From: Acanthaster planci
Lineage: Eukaryota > Echinodermata > Asteroidea > Valvatida > Acanthasteridae
Assembly (NCBI RefSeq): GCF_001949145.1
Contig: NW_019091480.1
Span: forward strand, 49,232-59,473
Length of the DNA stretch: 10,242 bases
Direction of reading: 5' to 3'
Shown piece after piece: positions 1 through 7,426 of this stretch (position 1 is the first letter of the stretch; each line of letters begins with the position of its first letter). A program made the translations under genes and the position numbers. Below the pieces are notes generated by a model. That model saw only the letters and a list, made by a program, of their open reading frames with translations, did not search any database and was not told where the DNA came from.

Positions 1-82
1 TGTTTGTTTGTTTGTTGGGGTGTTTGTTTGTTTGTTTGTTTGTTTGTTTGTTGGGGTGTTGGGGTGTTTGTTTGTTTGTTTG
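1..82. repeat. (TTTG)n simple repeat with interspersed TTGGGG variants
   Basis: The stretch is runs of TGTT/TTTG units interrupted three times by GGGG (near 17, 53 and 61), which gives TTGGGGTG variant units. It continues to the left window edge, so its true length is unknown. It is a slippage-type microsatellite. The open frame across it (8-250) is only the translation of the repeat and is not a gene. Confidence 0.9.
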
Positions 83-833
83 ATTTTCTGCTCTGGTTAT
101 ACTATCATTTCTCACTTCGCGAGGAAAAGGCAAGGGTGTAGCGCAATTTTTTTGCCCTCCCGGACTAGCTCAGTAGTGTCATTGTACGCATGGATGGACC
201 CGCTGAGTAATATATTTTGTGGGTTCTTTGTTATCCGTCAGACCTTGTAGTTTTTTCAAGTCGCAACTTATTGGTCAAATGACTTTTCTCTCTTGTTTTC
301 TCATCACCACTCACAGATTGTGGTAGATGTGTTTTAATGGTTCCTGTTAATTTGATAATGTGCGTGTGAGTCAGAAAGATTGTGTACCTCTTACACAGAG
401 ATATTGTTGCATTTTTACAAACAGTAAGTAGTGCTTGGATTTTTCAGCGTGGGTCTAGGGTGCAGTATGACCCATAGTGTTTTCCCCCATTTGTGGTTTT
501 GAGTTTGCATAGTTGTTTCGGTATTCTGGAATTTGGATGTAAACGTATCCTGCTACATTTAGCTTACTAGTTAAACTTATCTGTTCTTGTTTTTTCCCGT
601 ACAGATTTAACACAATTGTTGAAAGATCCAACCACAAACATCCCAGTCGCTCATTAAAATCCAAAGGAGAAGGCATGACAGTCAAATACTTGAATAAAAT
701 TAGTGTGGTTGTTAAAGCAACGTGTGGCGTTTCCTTTGCAGAGCAAAACATCTCCAACAACTTTGTGTACCCAACTATGCAACTGTACACCATACCATTG
801 TTGATTTCAATAATCTCAAACTAGCCCGACGAA
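83..833. other. Non-coding stretch upstream of the retroelement gag
   Basis: I see no supported gene here. It is T-rich and, apart from a candidate intron (424-604), holds no recognisable domain, RNA gene or clear LTR end. If the BEL/Pao element ever had a 5' LTR, primer-binding site and leader, they should lie here. I could not pick out a tRNA-complementary site or a TG...CA-bounded copy of any 3' sequence. A 112-residue minus-strand open frame (455-793) has no recognisable motifs. Confidence 0.6.
424..604 (+). other. Candidate spliceosomal intron, 181 bases
   Basis: The left edge is GTAAGTA (424-430), close to the ideal 5' splice site and preceded by ACA. The right edge is a pyrimidine-rich run ending in CCCGTACAG (604). 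A plausible branch region, TACTAGTTAAAC, sits about 30-40 bases upstream of it. The spacing is normal for a short animal intron. It lies upstream of the retroelement gag ATG (834), so if real it would sit in a leader exon. Chance pairs of such signals occur in T-rich DNA, and no coding exon flanks it. Confidence 0.3.
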
Positions 834-1262
834 ATGACAAACGATCTGGAACTACTGAAGAAATACATAGCCAAGGTTGAGCAATAGTTCGAGAAGATCG
901 AGGAGAAACACTATGGGCTTATGGAGGCCATCGATGAGGAAACAGAATTTGAAACTTAAGAAAAGTGGATGGCAGATTGTGAAATGGAGTTTGTGCAGAT
1001 TCTACTTCGTGTGAAACAGGTCGTTGACAATCAGTCACAATCATCCGTGGGGGACAAACCCTATCTTTTCTCGCCCATGATTTACCAGACAAACTCAGTG
1101 CGTACAGTTTCTAATGCAGCCTGTGAGCACAGGAAATGTACCAGCAGCATTAAGTGCAGCAATGCTAACGCCTGCCCTTACATTTCAACCTGCTTCATCA
1201 ACCCTTAAATGGCGAGGATGAAGTTCCCAACTTTCAGCGGTAACATCAAAGACTACAAGCAA
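834..1262 (+). pseudogene. Gag remnant, N-terminal part
   Basis: A single frame starting at ATG 834 (MTNDLELLKKYIAKVEQ) is interrupted by stops at 885 (TAG), 957 (TAA), 1206 (TAA) and 1263 (TAA). The first ~65 codons are rich in Glu, Lys and Leu and suggest a coiled coil, as is common at the N-terminus of BEL/Pao Gag. Just after the 1206 stop the frame reads KFPTFSGN, matching the 'LPKFSG' motif that opens the DUF1759 gag domain. Gag would have formed the particle shell and packaged the RNA. ATG 834 is chosen because the acidic/basic helical stretch starts there; a start upstream cannot be excluded. The two early stops look like single-base changes. Confidence 0.7.
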
Positions 1263-1676
1263 TAAAGAACTGTTCATTCGTTGCTCATCGGTTCTGACCG
1301 AGATTGAATGTTTCTACCAGCTGACAGAATCAATTATCCACGCGAAAGGACGCAATCATATCAAGGGTTGTATAAATGTCGAGAGAGCTGGCAAGTACTC
1401 GATGAGTGTTACTGTGATCCAGACAAGGTCATGAACAGCTTGCTCAGTGACTTTGATAACATGAAGACTTACGAGATCAAGTGGAGAGTCAACCCTCCGG
1501 CTATGAGTCGCTTTGTTCAGACCCTGCAGACCTTCGACACGCACACAGAGGGCGTTGGCTTGTCCGGAGAACTTAACAGTAAGACCGTGTTAAGCCAGAT
1601 TAAAGCCCTGCGCAGAGTCTATAGCGCCAGATGTGGTCCCTCATTTTCTAATTGCTTCATTAAAAAATACGACTAA
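1261..1676 (+). pseudogene. Gag remnant, DUF1759-like middle part
   Basis: From 1261 the sensible reading shifts by one base (ELFIRCSSVLTEIECFYQLTESI). Near 1390 it returns to the original frame, reading WQVLDECYCDPDKVMNSLL and then TLQTFDTHTEGVGLSGE, up to TAA 1674. The 'W..L.E.YGDPDKV' pattern is typical of the DUF1759 gag domain of BEL/Pao elements. Here the usual Gly is replaced by Cys at the CDPDKV position. The last ~25 residues of this frame no longer resemble gag, so similarity fades near 1610. An open frame begins at ATG 1308, but that Met is not a real start. Confidence 0.7.
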
Positions 1677-2208
1677 ATGCAAAAACCTTCCGCCAATTCC
1701 TACCTCAGTTGATGCTGAAAAGCCTACTTTAGCCACATTTCACATGGGCGCTTCCCCTTAGCTGATAAAAATACTACCCAGAGCCGGCCTCTGGCCAAGT
1801 CCCACAGGATTGTAAGTAAATATCTCAGCCACGTGGCGATAAGGAATGTTTTACATAGACGGTGCCTGGGCAAGCCAGGGCCTGTCTTATATCAATGTTG
1901 GGTCTCTGTGATCTCTCGAGGCAGCTTTCTGAGTTGTTTCATTGGGGGGGTGTCGATTGATTGTGGACTGTGGCTTGGCCGTTGATGGTCCCCTCTTGAC
2001 CAGAAAGAGGGTATCGTGACCCTACTATGACCTTTTTTCTGCATTTTTTATTTACAGGTACTTGACACCCAATAATCAATTTACATGCCATGAGAAGGGA
2101 TTGTGGGGTTTACAATACAATAATAATGGGCTGATCAGGGATTGACATCATAGGGCCCAGCACTTTAAAAAATAGGGCCTTTGTAGCGTTAAGCAGAAGA
2201 TACCTGAA
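1677..2208. other. Unrecognised stretch interrupting gag
   Basis: Between the DUF1759-like part and the zinc-knuckle part of gag there are about 530 bases with no readable gag similarity on either strand. It contains a 7-G run (1945-1951), two TAGGGCC copies (2150-2179), and a candidate intron (1812-2057). It could be a heavily mutated gag middle or inserted DNA. I cannot tell which without homologues. Confidence 0.4.
1812..2057 (+). other. Candidate spliceosomal intron, 246 bases
   Basis: GTAAGTA at 1812-1818 follows GGATT. At the other end a pyrimidine tract (CCTTTTTTCTGC... TTTATTTACAG) ends at 2057. Between them, CTACTATGAC (2022-2031) would put a branch-point A about 27 bases before the AG, a normal distance. 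The segment lies in the stretch with no gag similarity. Active retrotransposons rarely keep introns in gag, so this is either chance or host-derived DNA inserted into the element. Confidence 0.3.
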
Positions 2209-2622
2209 GAGTACCGGATCGCCTACTGCAAGAGTGTGAGGGATGATTACACTGAGATAAAATGGCGGTATAGTCCTTGAGAAAGTGAGACCTACTGGGT
2301 AGAGAATACATTGACCATCCAGCAGCACAGATCAAAACATCCAAGGCCTCGAATTCAGCCACAGTGAATACAAGTATAAAGCAGAATCACACCGACAAAC
2401 AGTCACGACAACCCAGGTGCTCGAGAACACATTATCTAAAAACGGCAACAAGTTTAGAGATCTGCCCTTGAAAGAAAAATATGATGTGGTGAGGAAGAAC
2501 GGCATATGCTACCGCTATGGACAAACGATTATATAGCTGGCAAATCACCTTATGATTCCAATGCATGCCAGTTTGTGTTGCCGTGTCGAGTCCCGACTTG
2601 CGGTAGTGATCTACACTTCTAA
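2209..2622 (+). pseudogene. Gag remnant, C-terminal zinc-knuckle part
   Basis: It begins in a frame reading EYRIAYCKSVRDDYTEIKW (stop TGA 2278). A later frame ends NKFRDLPLKEKYDVVRK and then NGICYRYGQ (stop TAG 2534). A third continues ACQFVLPCRVPTCGSDLHF to TAA 2620. BEL/Pao Gag ends in Cys/His knuckles that bind the RNA genome. The Cys codons at 2507, 2566, 2584 and 2599 and the His codon at 2614 fit that pattern. At 2516, where the second Cys of the first knuckle (C-x2-C) is expected, the codon is TAT (Tyr). The region needs at least two frame changes to read through. Confidence 0.65.
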
Positions 2623-2784
2623 CCTATTTGTCCAATAGGCTACGAAGAGAAGGGAAAACGGAAAACAACCCTCCAAGTGCAGCAGTGCAGATCCCTTTCG
2701 CCCTACGAGCAAGTCGGTAAATGTGGCAACAGTCTTCACCAACGACAGGGAATATCTACATCATTGAAACACTAATGGCCTATT
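2623..2784 (+). other. Gag-protease junction, no readable domain
   Basis: This 162-base linker lies between the last zinc knuckle and the protease active site. Fragments rich in Lys, Gln and Ser can be read in several frames, with stops between them. It is expected to be the spacer of the polyprotein, and I see no motif in it. Confidence 0.4.
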
Positions 2785-3228
2785 TTGCTCGATGGTGGCA
2801 GCCAGGCTAACTTACTCGGGGAAGGGATCTTCCCAAAGACGGAGCAAATCCTTTTACCAAGATCACGAACTAAGTGCTGTGTGCGGGAGCAAACTGACAA
2901 GAAAGCCACGACTTTTGGACTATCACATCGAAGAACTGGAAGGAAAATGGTCGTCTCCTGTAACTGCAACAAAGATTGACAAACCCTATTATGACGCTCC
3001 AGTCCTTCTTCAAGAACAGTTACAATAATATGAACAGTTGAGCCAGTCAACATCAATGTTGGCCCATCTGAAACTATTGACTTACCTCTGGGTATTGATA
3101 ACACACATTTGATGATCTGGGCAGATGACATCTATGGCAAGAATTTTGATGAACCTATAGCAGTCAGATGCCCATTTGGATGGCTCGTGCAAGGGGGACA
3201 AATTGCATGTTCATCGCCATCGGTGAAC
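2785..3228 (+). pseudogene. Aspartic protease remnant (DUF1758-like, BEL/Pao)
   Basis: The active-site loop reads LLDGGSQANLL, with the catalytic Asp codon at 2791. The usual third motif residue is kept as Gly, but the middle one is Gly instead of Ser/Thr. The reading moves to the next frame between about 2880 and 3028 (PRLLDYHIEELEGKW, then KIDKPYYDAPVL). It then returns to the first frame for INVGPSETIDLPLGID, NTHLMIWADDIYG and CPFGWLVQGG, ending at TAA 3229. The last stretch is the hallmark C-terminal end of the BEL/Pao protease domain ('LIG.D', then 'GW...G'). The protease would have cut the Gag-Pol polyprotein. Stops at 2977 and 3025 lie in the first frame, but the alternate frame bridges them. 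Confidence 0.8.
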
Positions 3229-3237
3229 TAAATCAAG

Positions 3238-4068
3238 GTGTCAGCCATCGGACCATTGGAAGAGTTTCTTAGCCTGAAGACCGTAGGAGTGCGGCCAAAG
3301 AGTTGCAAATGCCCCACTGATTTCCCCGACAAGAGGGCCACTGAAGACATGGAGCAAAGTGTTACCCAGCTTCGAGATAGTTCGTACAAAATAAGATTAC
3401 CATGGAAGAGATCACCAGTTGACTTGCCTGACAACTACAACTATGCTGTCAAAAGGCTAAAAAGTCTAGAGAGCCAATTCAGACCTTAGGAATGGGAAAC
3501 ATACTGCAATCAAATGCGAGACCAGTTGAAGAGAGGGGTCTCTCGACATATCACTGAGGAAGAGTTGCAACAAGGCAGAGACGTCGGTAAAAAGATGTGC
3601 GTCCTGCCTCATTTCGCTTTTACCAAAGATTCAAAGACAACTCCAGTGAGATTGATATATGATGCAATTAAAGGCGAGATACAAGAGCCACTCACTGAAT
3701 GATTACCTCATCAAGGGTGAGAATGTAAACTCTGGTCTGTTTGATGTCGCATTGTAGTACCGGGAAAACAAAGTCGGCCTAATTGCAAACATTAGCAAGC
3801 AATTAAGATCGAACCTGACGACGCCCGCTTCCACAAATTTGTCTTCTGGGAGAATCCTAGTCACCCCATACAGGTATACAAGCTGACAACTGTCACCTTT
3901 GAAGACAAACCATCTCCGTCTGCAGCTATTGTCACCCTGAGGCAAGTGGTAGCAGAGCAAGCTGCAGGGGATGAACAGCTGAATAGATCGTTGAGCAGTT
4001 CTACATGCCTTGGATGATTTGAACGAATTCGTTGTCAGTACCGAAGAAGCTCTGAGGCTGAAGTCTAA
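3238..4068 (+). pseudogene. Reverse transcriptase remnant (Pao-type)
   Basis: The first frame (3238-3702, one internal TAG at 3487) reads LPWKRSPVDLPDNYNYAVKR and then HFAFTKDSKTTPVRLIYDA, the standard N-terminal fingers of Pao RT. It then shifts to SLNDYLIKGEN (3692 on; TAG at 3755). The motif-A position expected to hold catalytic Asp is AAC (Asn) at 3788, followed by a small deletion. From 3799 a third frame reads AIKIEPDDARFHKFVFW up to TGA 4015. The Y-M codons of the catalytic box (4002-4007) are separated from the two Asp codons (4013-4018) by five extra bases, which shift the frame; NEFVVSTEEALRLKSK follows. At least three frame changes and two catalytic lesions mean this enzyme is dead. 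Confidence 0.9.
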
Positions 4069-4466
4069 ACTCATTCAGACCCTCAGGAAACTTCACCATC
4101 AGGAACGAAGTGGCAATCAAATGTTCAAGAGGTATATGACAAAACGGAAGACACCGAAGCTTTAGGCACCAAGTGGGACCTCGTAAAGGACGCCCTGAAA
4201 ATCAAAGACATTCCAACGAAACGTAACACCCTTGGACAAGCTGCTTCTTATTATTATGTTCTTGGCGTGCTATCTGGCAGCCTGATTCAACCGAAGATCC
4301 TGCTGCAGAAGTTATGGCAGTTGAGCCTAGATTGGGAAACTCCTCTCATCCCAGAAGGCAGAAATACGCCCTAATGAGTGAGATCAACAGAGACCTGCAG
4401 GAAGTAGCTAACAATGAAATGCCAAGGTGCCTTATTCCAGAGCCGTACAAAGGAATGAGACCCTGA
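4069..4466 (+). pseudogene. Pol linker remnant (Pao A17-like region)
   Basis: One open frame (4069-4371) reads LGTKWDLVKDALKIKDI, then GQAASYYYVLGVLSG, and LIQPKILLQKLW. It matches the region between RT and RNase H that is annotated as 'Pao retrotransposon peptidase A17' in this family: a typical 'LG..W', then a '(D)PLG...P..L..K.LLQ.LW' pattern. It overlaps a shifted frame (4359-4463, stop TGA 4464) reading QKYALMSEINRDLQEV and CLIPEPYKGM, where other family members have their 'IPR' motif. No ATG begins the first frame, consistent with a segment of a polyprotein. One frame change near 4360 is required. Confidence 0.8.
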
Positions 4467-4478
4467 GCCGAAACGTCA

Positions 4479-4926
4479 CTGCACGGTGCAAGCGATGCCT
4501 CTGAAGACAACATGGCAGTCTTGCTAAGATGGTGTCGTCAAGAACATGCTAATGCTCAACTAACATTTGTGTGCGCATGGGCCAGAGTGACACCCTTGAA
4601 ACAGTCGAGTACACCCCGAAAGGAACTCCAGGCAATTCTTCTTCTAATGCTTACCGTGGAGAATGTTCTGTGGTTATACCATGGTCCACTTGAAGATCTG
4701 GACAGACAGTATGACTACCATAAGTTTGCTTAGAGGTCAGTCTAAGTCTTTCCGTTCCTACGTTGCGTATTGTGTAGGTGAGATCACGTCGGAGTCTGAC
4801 ACCATTAAGGACATTGCGTTTGTGCTTTGAGACCAGAATGTTATCGACCTTGTCTCGAGAGGAGGACGTGCTGCTGACATGAGCTGACTCATAGAGGGAC
4901 CTAAGTACTTGAGGCTGCACCTGAGT
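4479..4926 (+). pseudogene. RNase H remnant
   Basis: The frame at 4479-4730 (stop TAG 4731) begins LHGASDASED, with the first catalytic Asp codon at 4494. It then carries FVCAWARVTPLKQSSTPRKE, matching the 'KSRVAPLK..SIPRLEL' pattern of BEL/Pao RNase H. The second Asp-containing motif ('DS') that should follow is not readable around 4690-4740. After a shift, VGEITSESDTIKD and NVIDLVSRGG are readable, with stops at 4828 and 4885. These correspond to the end of the domain ('N.ADL.SRG'). RNase H removes the RNA strand during reverse transcription. Confidence 0.8.
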
Positions 4927-5228
4927 CTTGGCCTTGGACACCAGAGAACATCCAAGTAGACCCGAAAGACAGCGAGCAGAAATGGTTCCATGTCTAGAAA
5001 GCCAAAATGATTGCACTCAGAGTCGATGCTACGATCAATCCTCCACTTATAGATGCTACCAAGTTCTTCAGCTGGTCCAAGCTAAAAATGGTCACCGCAA
5101 GAGTGCTGTCCTTGAAAGAAATCCCGAAAAAACAATGGCTCAAGGAGCTGACTAACCAGATTTCTCGGTGATCTTCTTCAAAGTTAGTCAGAGAGGCTGA
5201 GTGGATTTGACAAGCGCAAAGAGATATA
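4927..5228 (+). pseudogene. Spacer between RNase H and integrase
   Basis: After the RNase H end, one open frame (5007-5168, TGA 5169) reads DATKFFSWSKLKMVTARVLS and KKQWLKELTNQI. This fits the helical spacer that precedes the integrase in BEL/Pao elements (typically starting '...fSs...l.R..a...'). Beyond TGA 5169, at least one more frame change is needed. It has no catalytic motif. Confidence 0.55.
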
Positions 5229-5560
5229 AACTTCAAGGATCCCAAAATTATGAAGTTAGGTCCCTTCTTTGAAGAAGACAACCAGGCTTATCGTGTTGGT
5301 GGACGGGTAGGCAAGACACCACTGTCTTACAATCTTTGATACCGGTATCTTCTACCTAGAAGGAGCCTTATTTATCTGTTGTTGGCACGAGAGAGGCATA
5401 GAAATACCCTCCATGGAGGTCAGCTGAGAACAGCAGCTGAGGTTTGAAAGAAGTATTAGATCATCGGGGACTTTAACATCTCAAAGCGTGTCATATATGA
5501 GTGCACCACTTGTAGAAAGCACAAGAGCAAGCTGACGCAGCAGAAGATGGCAGACTTACC
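5229..5560 (+). pseudogene. Integrase remnant, zinc-binding N-terminal region
   Basis: The frame at 5229-5336 reads KIMKLGPFFEEDNQAYRVGG, the 'L.PF.D..G..RVGGR' lead-in of BEL/Pao integrase. After TGA 5337 the same frame, reading AREHRN-like sequence, gives His codons at 5397 and 5412 (HGG) and Cys codons at 5502 and 5511 (CTTC). This is the HHCC zinc-binding set. Between them TGA 5445 and TAG 5457 break the frame just where 'R..YWI' is expected (KKY, stop, IIGDFN). The domain would bind element DNA ends and help multimerise integrase. All four metal ligands are still readable, but the chain is cut. Confidence 0.8.
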
Positions 5561-5812
5561 AGATTTTAGGATCAGTCTTTGTTCGCCCCATTACAAACAA
5601 CCATTGTTGGACTACCGTTGAGTGTGAAGGTGAATCGAAACACTACAATTAAGGGTTATTGAGCCCTTTTCACATGTGCTTTTCACAAATTGCTTACAAG
5701 ATTTGTCAACCAAAGCCTTCTAGCAAGCCTTAAACGATTCATAATCATCAAAGGTGCACCATCGTGGATGGTCAGTGATAACAGTACCTGTTTCAGAGGA
5801 ACATTCAACTTG
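5561..5812 (+). pseudogene. Integrase remnant, catalytic core, truncated
   Basis: Core pieces are readable in three frames. ALFTCA (5663-5680) marks the second strand of the fold. DLSTKAF (5700-5720, then TAG) marks the helix after it. GAPSWMVSDNSTCFRGTF (5753-5806) contains the second catalytic Asp at 5777. The first catalytic Asp is not readable: near 5608 one finds LDYR followed by stops. The third catalytic residue (Glu, in the usual 'PWWGG.WER' stretch) is absent, because similarity ends at about 5812. So the core is truncated and shifted and could not integrate DNA. Confidence 0.8.
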
Positions 5813-5819
5813 CACCCGG

Positions 5820-5874
5820 CTATATACATACAGCCACTTTTTTTTTTTTTTTTTATATAACTCGCTATATACAT
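5820..5874. repeat. 11-base direct repeat flanking a 16-T tract inside integrase
   Basis: GCTATATACAT occurs at 5820-5830 and again at 5864-5874. Between them lie ACAGCCAC, sixteen T (5839-5854) and ATATAACTC. Integrase similarity stops just before the first copy. A homopolymer bounded by short repeats suggests target-site duplication around a small antisense poly(A) insertion. However, the tract does not abut a repeat copy, so local slippage or duplication is equally possible. Confidence 0.5.
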
Positions 5875-5996
5875 GTAACTCGCCAATCGATGCAGCCAAT
5901 CTGCCCCTAGCCTAGGGCCCCCAACCCTGCTGGTACAATTCAGCAAATCCACAGGACCATTCCAGGCCCTGAACCTGACGACTATAAAGTTGTCTA

Positions 5997-6068
5997 GAAG
6001 TTTTGGAAAAGATCCAAGGTTGTGACGCAAACGACCAATTTACACGTATATTCATGGGCACCGGAGCT
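5997..6068 (+). pseudogene. Possible continuation of integrase core after an insertion
   Basis: A 24-codon frame reads EVLEKIQGCDANDQ and ends at TAA 6069. In BEL/Pao integrase the stretch after 'SDN.T.F..A' is a helix of this type before the 'W.F......PWWGG' segment. If this match is right, about 180 bases (5813-5996) were inserted into the core. The resemblance is weak and short, and no PWWGG-like motif follows. Confidence 0.3.
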
Positions 6069-6071
6069 TAA

Positions 6072-7362
6072 CTGATTGCAACTTAATCCCTCTATTAATC
6101 GATCTGGACAATTAAATATCTACCCATTTGCATTTATCTATAACTCACATAACCAATACATTAACATTTTATAAATGAATGCATTATTAAACGTGGCCGC
6201 ATGGCATGTCCAAAACACCAATATTACTACACGGCAACGTACCGAGCGATTCATGGACAACATGAATAGCGCCCTCATGTGATTACAGCACTTAACAATT
6301 GGCAAACACCACTCAGTGAACATTAGATAGTCACTTGACAAGAAAATTAGTCATTCCCAAGGTATAAGTTGACCAGTATTTGATTAATCACGAAGTTGGA
6401 AGATTAATCGATGCGCTCGTGTGTTGACTAGGCCTAATAATAATTTAAAAATTTAATCTTCAAAAAAAGTTTCATTTGACTTATCTCTGGGACGATTAGT
6501 AATGCATGAAATTTAATTAGTGATCTCTAAAACACAATTAGTCATTCAGCAATTATAATTAAACAGAGCAAAACTAAACCCGTCACAAATACGCCAAACA
6601 CGGTGTCTCAGTTTGAAATTTTGAGAAATGTCCATATGCCTACATTCTACATACAAGGGTAGTATATAGCCATACGAGGAAGCATCCAACTTTCGTCCAA
6701 ATACATACATTGGATGTTTATCATTCCACGGAACATGTACAAAATACTTCATCCACCACTCCGTTGATGTATTTTCAAATCACAAAAAGGTTAAAATCAA
6801 GCACAGGCTACTTCATCGAAAATTCCGTAAAATACATACAAATGTTGTACAGATCAACTTAGTTTGCGTGTACGTCGCGCTAAAACCCGCAGAAGAGACC
6901 TTTACACGAATAAAATTAAAGCGCAGTTGAAGCTGTTTCAGGAAGACAACTGTTTCTCTGCTACAAGACTTTGGGCTTACGTCTTCCTACCGACGTTGGA
7001 AGTCAAGTTGGCAATATGTATCCTTGGGCAACGTTGGCAAACATTATAATATGTTGGTAGTAAGACTACATTTGAATGTGGGCCAACATCATGTGGAGGA
7101 AAAGTCGGCTAGAATCATTCTAAACAAAAAAAGGGCAGCGCATATCACGTTTGCAAAAAATTGTAGCAAGAAATGACACAAGAGGCGACGTGTGTACTTA
7201 ATTTTATTTCAAGCGCTGCACGTAATTCAAGAATTTTTGTATGAAACGAAACTCTGTTTGGATCAACTGCAGTCCCTCCTAACTTTGTTTGGTTCAGCGA
7301 AACTCATGTAGGTACGGAACTACGGAAGCTTATAGGGGCCGCTTGCAAAAAAAGAAAAAAGT
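6072..7362. other. AT-rich non-coding region
   Basis: I see no supported gene in these 1.3 kb. Open frames at 6138-6341 (-), 6546-6752 (-) and 6864-7049 (+, TTG start) have no recognisable motifs. Small features are a 12-base direct repeat AATTAGTCATTC (6345-6356 and 6536-6547), dense ATTA/TAAT motifs at 6340-6560, and a short inverted repeat ATGTTGG/CCAACAT (7051-7057 and 7083-7089). If the retroelement had a 3' LTR it should start here, but nothing matches the 5' side by eye. Confidence 0.6.
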
Positions 7363-7426
7363 CGAGATAGTATCTCGAGTTATTATCTTGCCGCGGCGAG
7401 TCAGCTAAAACTATAGTTTAACTCGC
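7363..7426. repeat. Cluster of three short palindromes
   Basis: CGAGATA-G-TATCTCG (7363-7377) is a perfect odd palindrome, and GCCGCGGC (7390-7397) is perfect. GCGAGT (7396-7401) pairs with ACTCGC (7421-7426) around the near-palindromic CTAAAACTATAGTTTA. The last overlaps the left end of the fold-back element, so the three may be that element's end structure or the site it inserted into. The right end at 9141 shows no matching cluster. Confidence 0.6.

Larger units (their letters stand above)
834..6068 (+). mobile_element. Decayed BEL/Pao-type LTR retrotransposon, internal region
   Basis: In order on the + strand one can read gag, zinc knuckle, aspartic protease, reverse transcriptase, the Pao-type linker, RNase H and integrase remnants. 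This is the BEL/Pao pol order, with integrase last. Diagnostic pieces are a protease-domain end reading NTHLMIWADDIYG and CPFGWLVQGG, an RT piece KTTPVRLIYDA, a linker piece LIQPKILLQKLW, an RNase H piece LHGASDASED, and integrase HGG...CTTC and VSDNST. The block is visibly less AT-rich than its flanks. The reading frame changes many times and in-frame stops are frequent, so no polyprotein can be made. LTRs were not found and the integrase is incomplete, so the outer limits are those of recognisable coding sequence only. Retroviridae and Ty3/Gypsy are unlikely because of the DUF1758-like and A17-like pieces. Confidence 0.9.

Noticed and set aside
17-66. Telomeric repeat suggested by TTGGGG units
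   Set aside because: Only three GGGG units occur, embedded in a TTTG microsatellite, with no regular six-base array.
8-250. 80-codon open frame rich in Phe, Val, Cys and Leu
   Set aside because: It is mostly the translation of the TTTG repeat; the remainder has no motif.
455-793. 112-codon minus-strand open frame upstream of gag
   Set aside because: It has no recognisable domain, overlaps a better-formed candidate intron on the + strand, and its length is not remarkable.
3703-4074. 123-codon minus-strand open frame
   Set aside because: It is a shadow of the reverse transcriptase remnant, whose motifs are clearly on the + strand. The same applies to 2772-3131, 4651-5016 and 4994-5281.
5683-6030. 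115-codon minus-strand open frame with a Lys run
   Set aside because: The Lys run is the complement of the 16-T tract, and the rest overlaps integrase motifs on the other strand.
6683-6716. CATCCAA/TTGGATG inverted repeat as a possible small element end
   Set aside because: Seven-base arms are expected by chance, and no longer similarity surrounds them.
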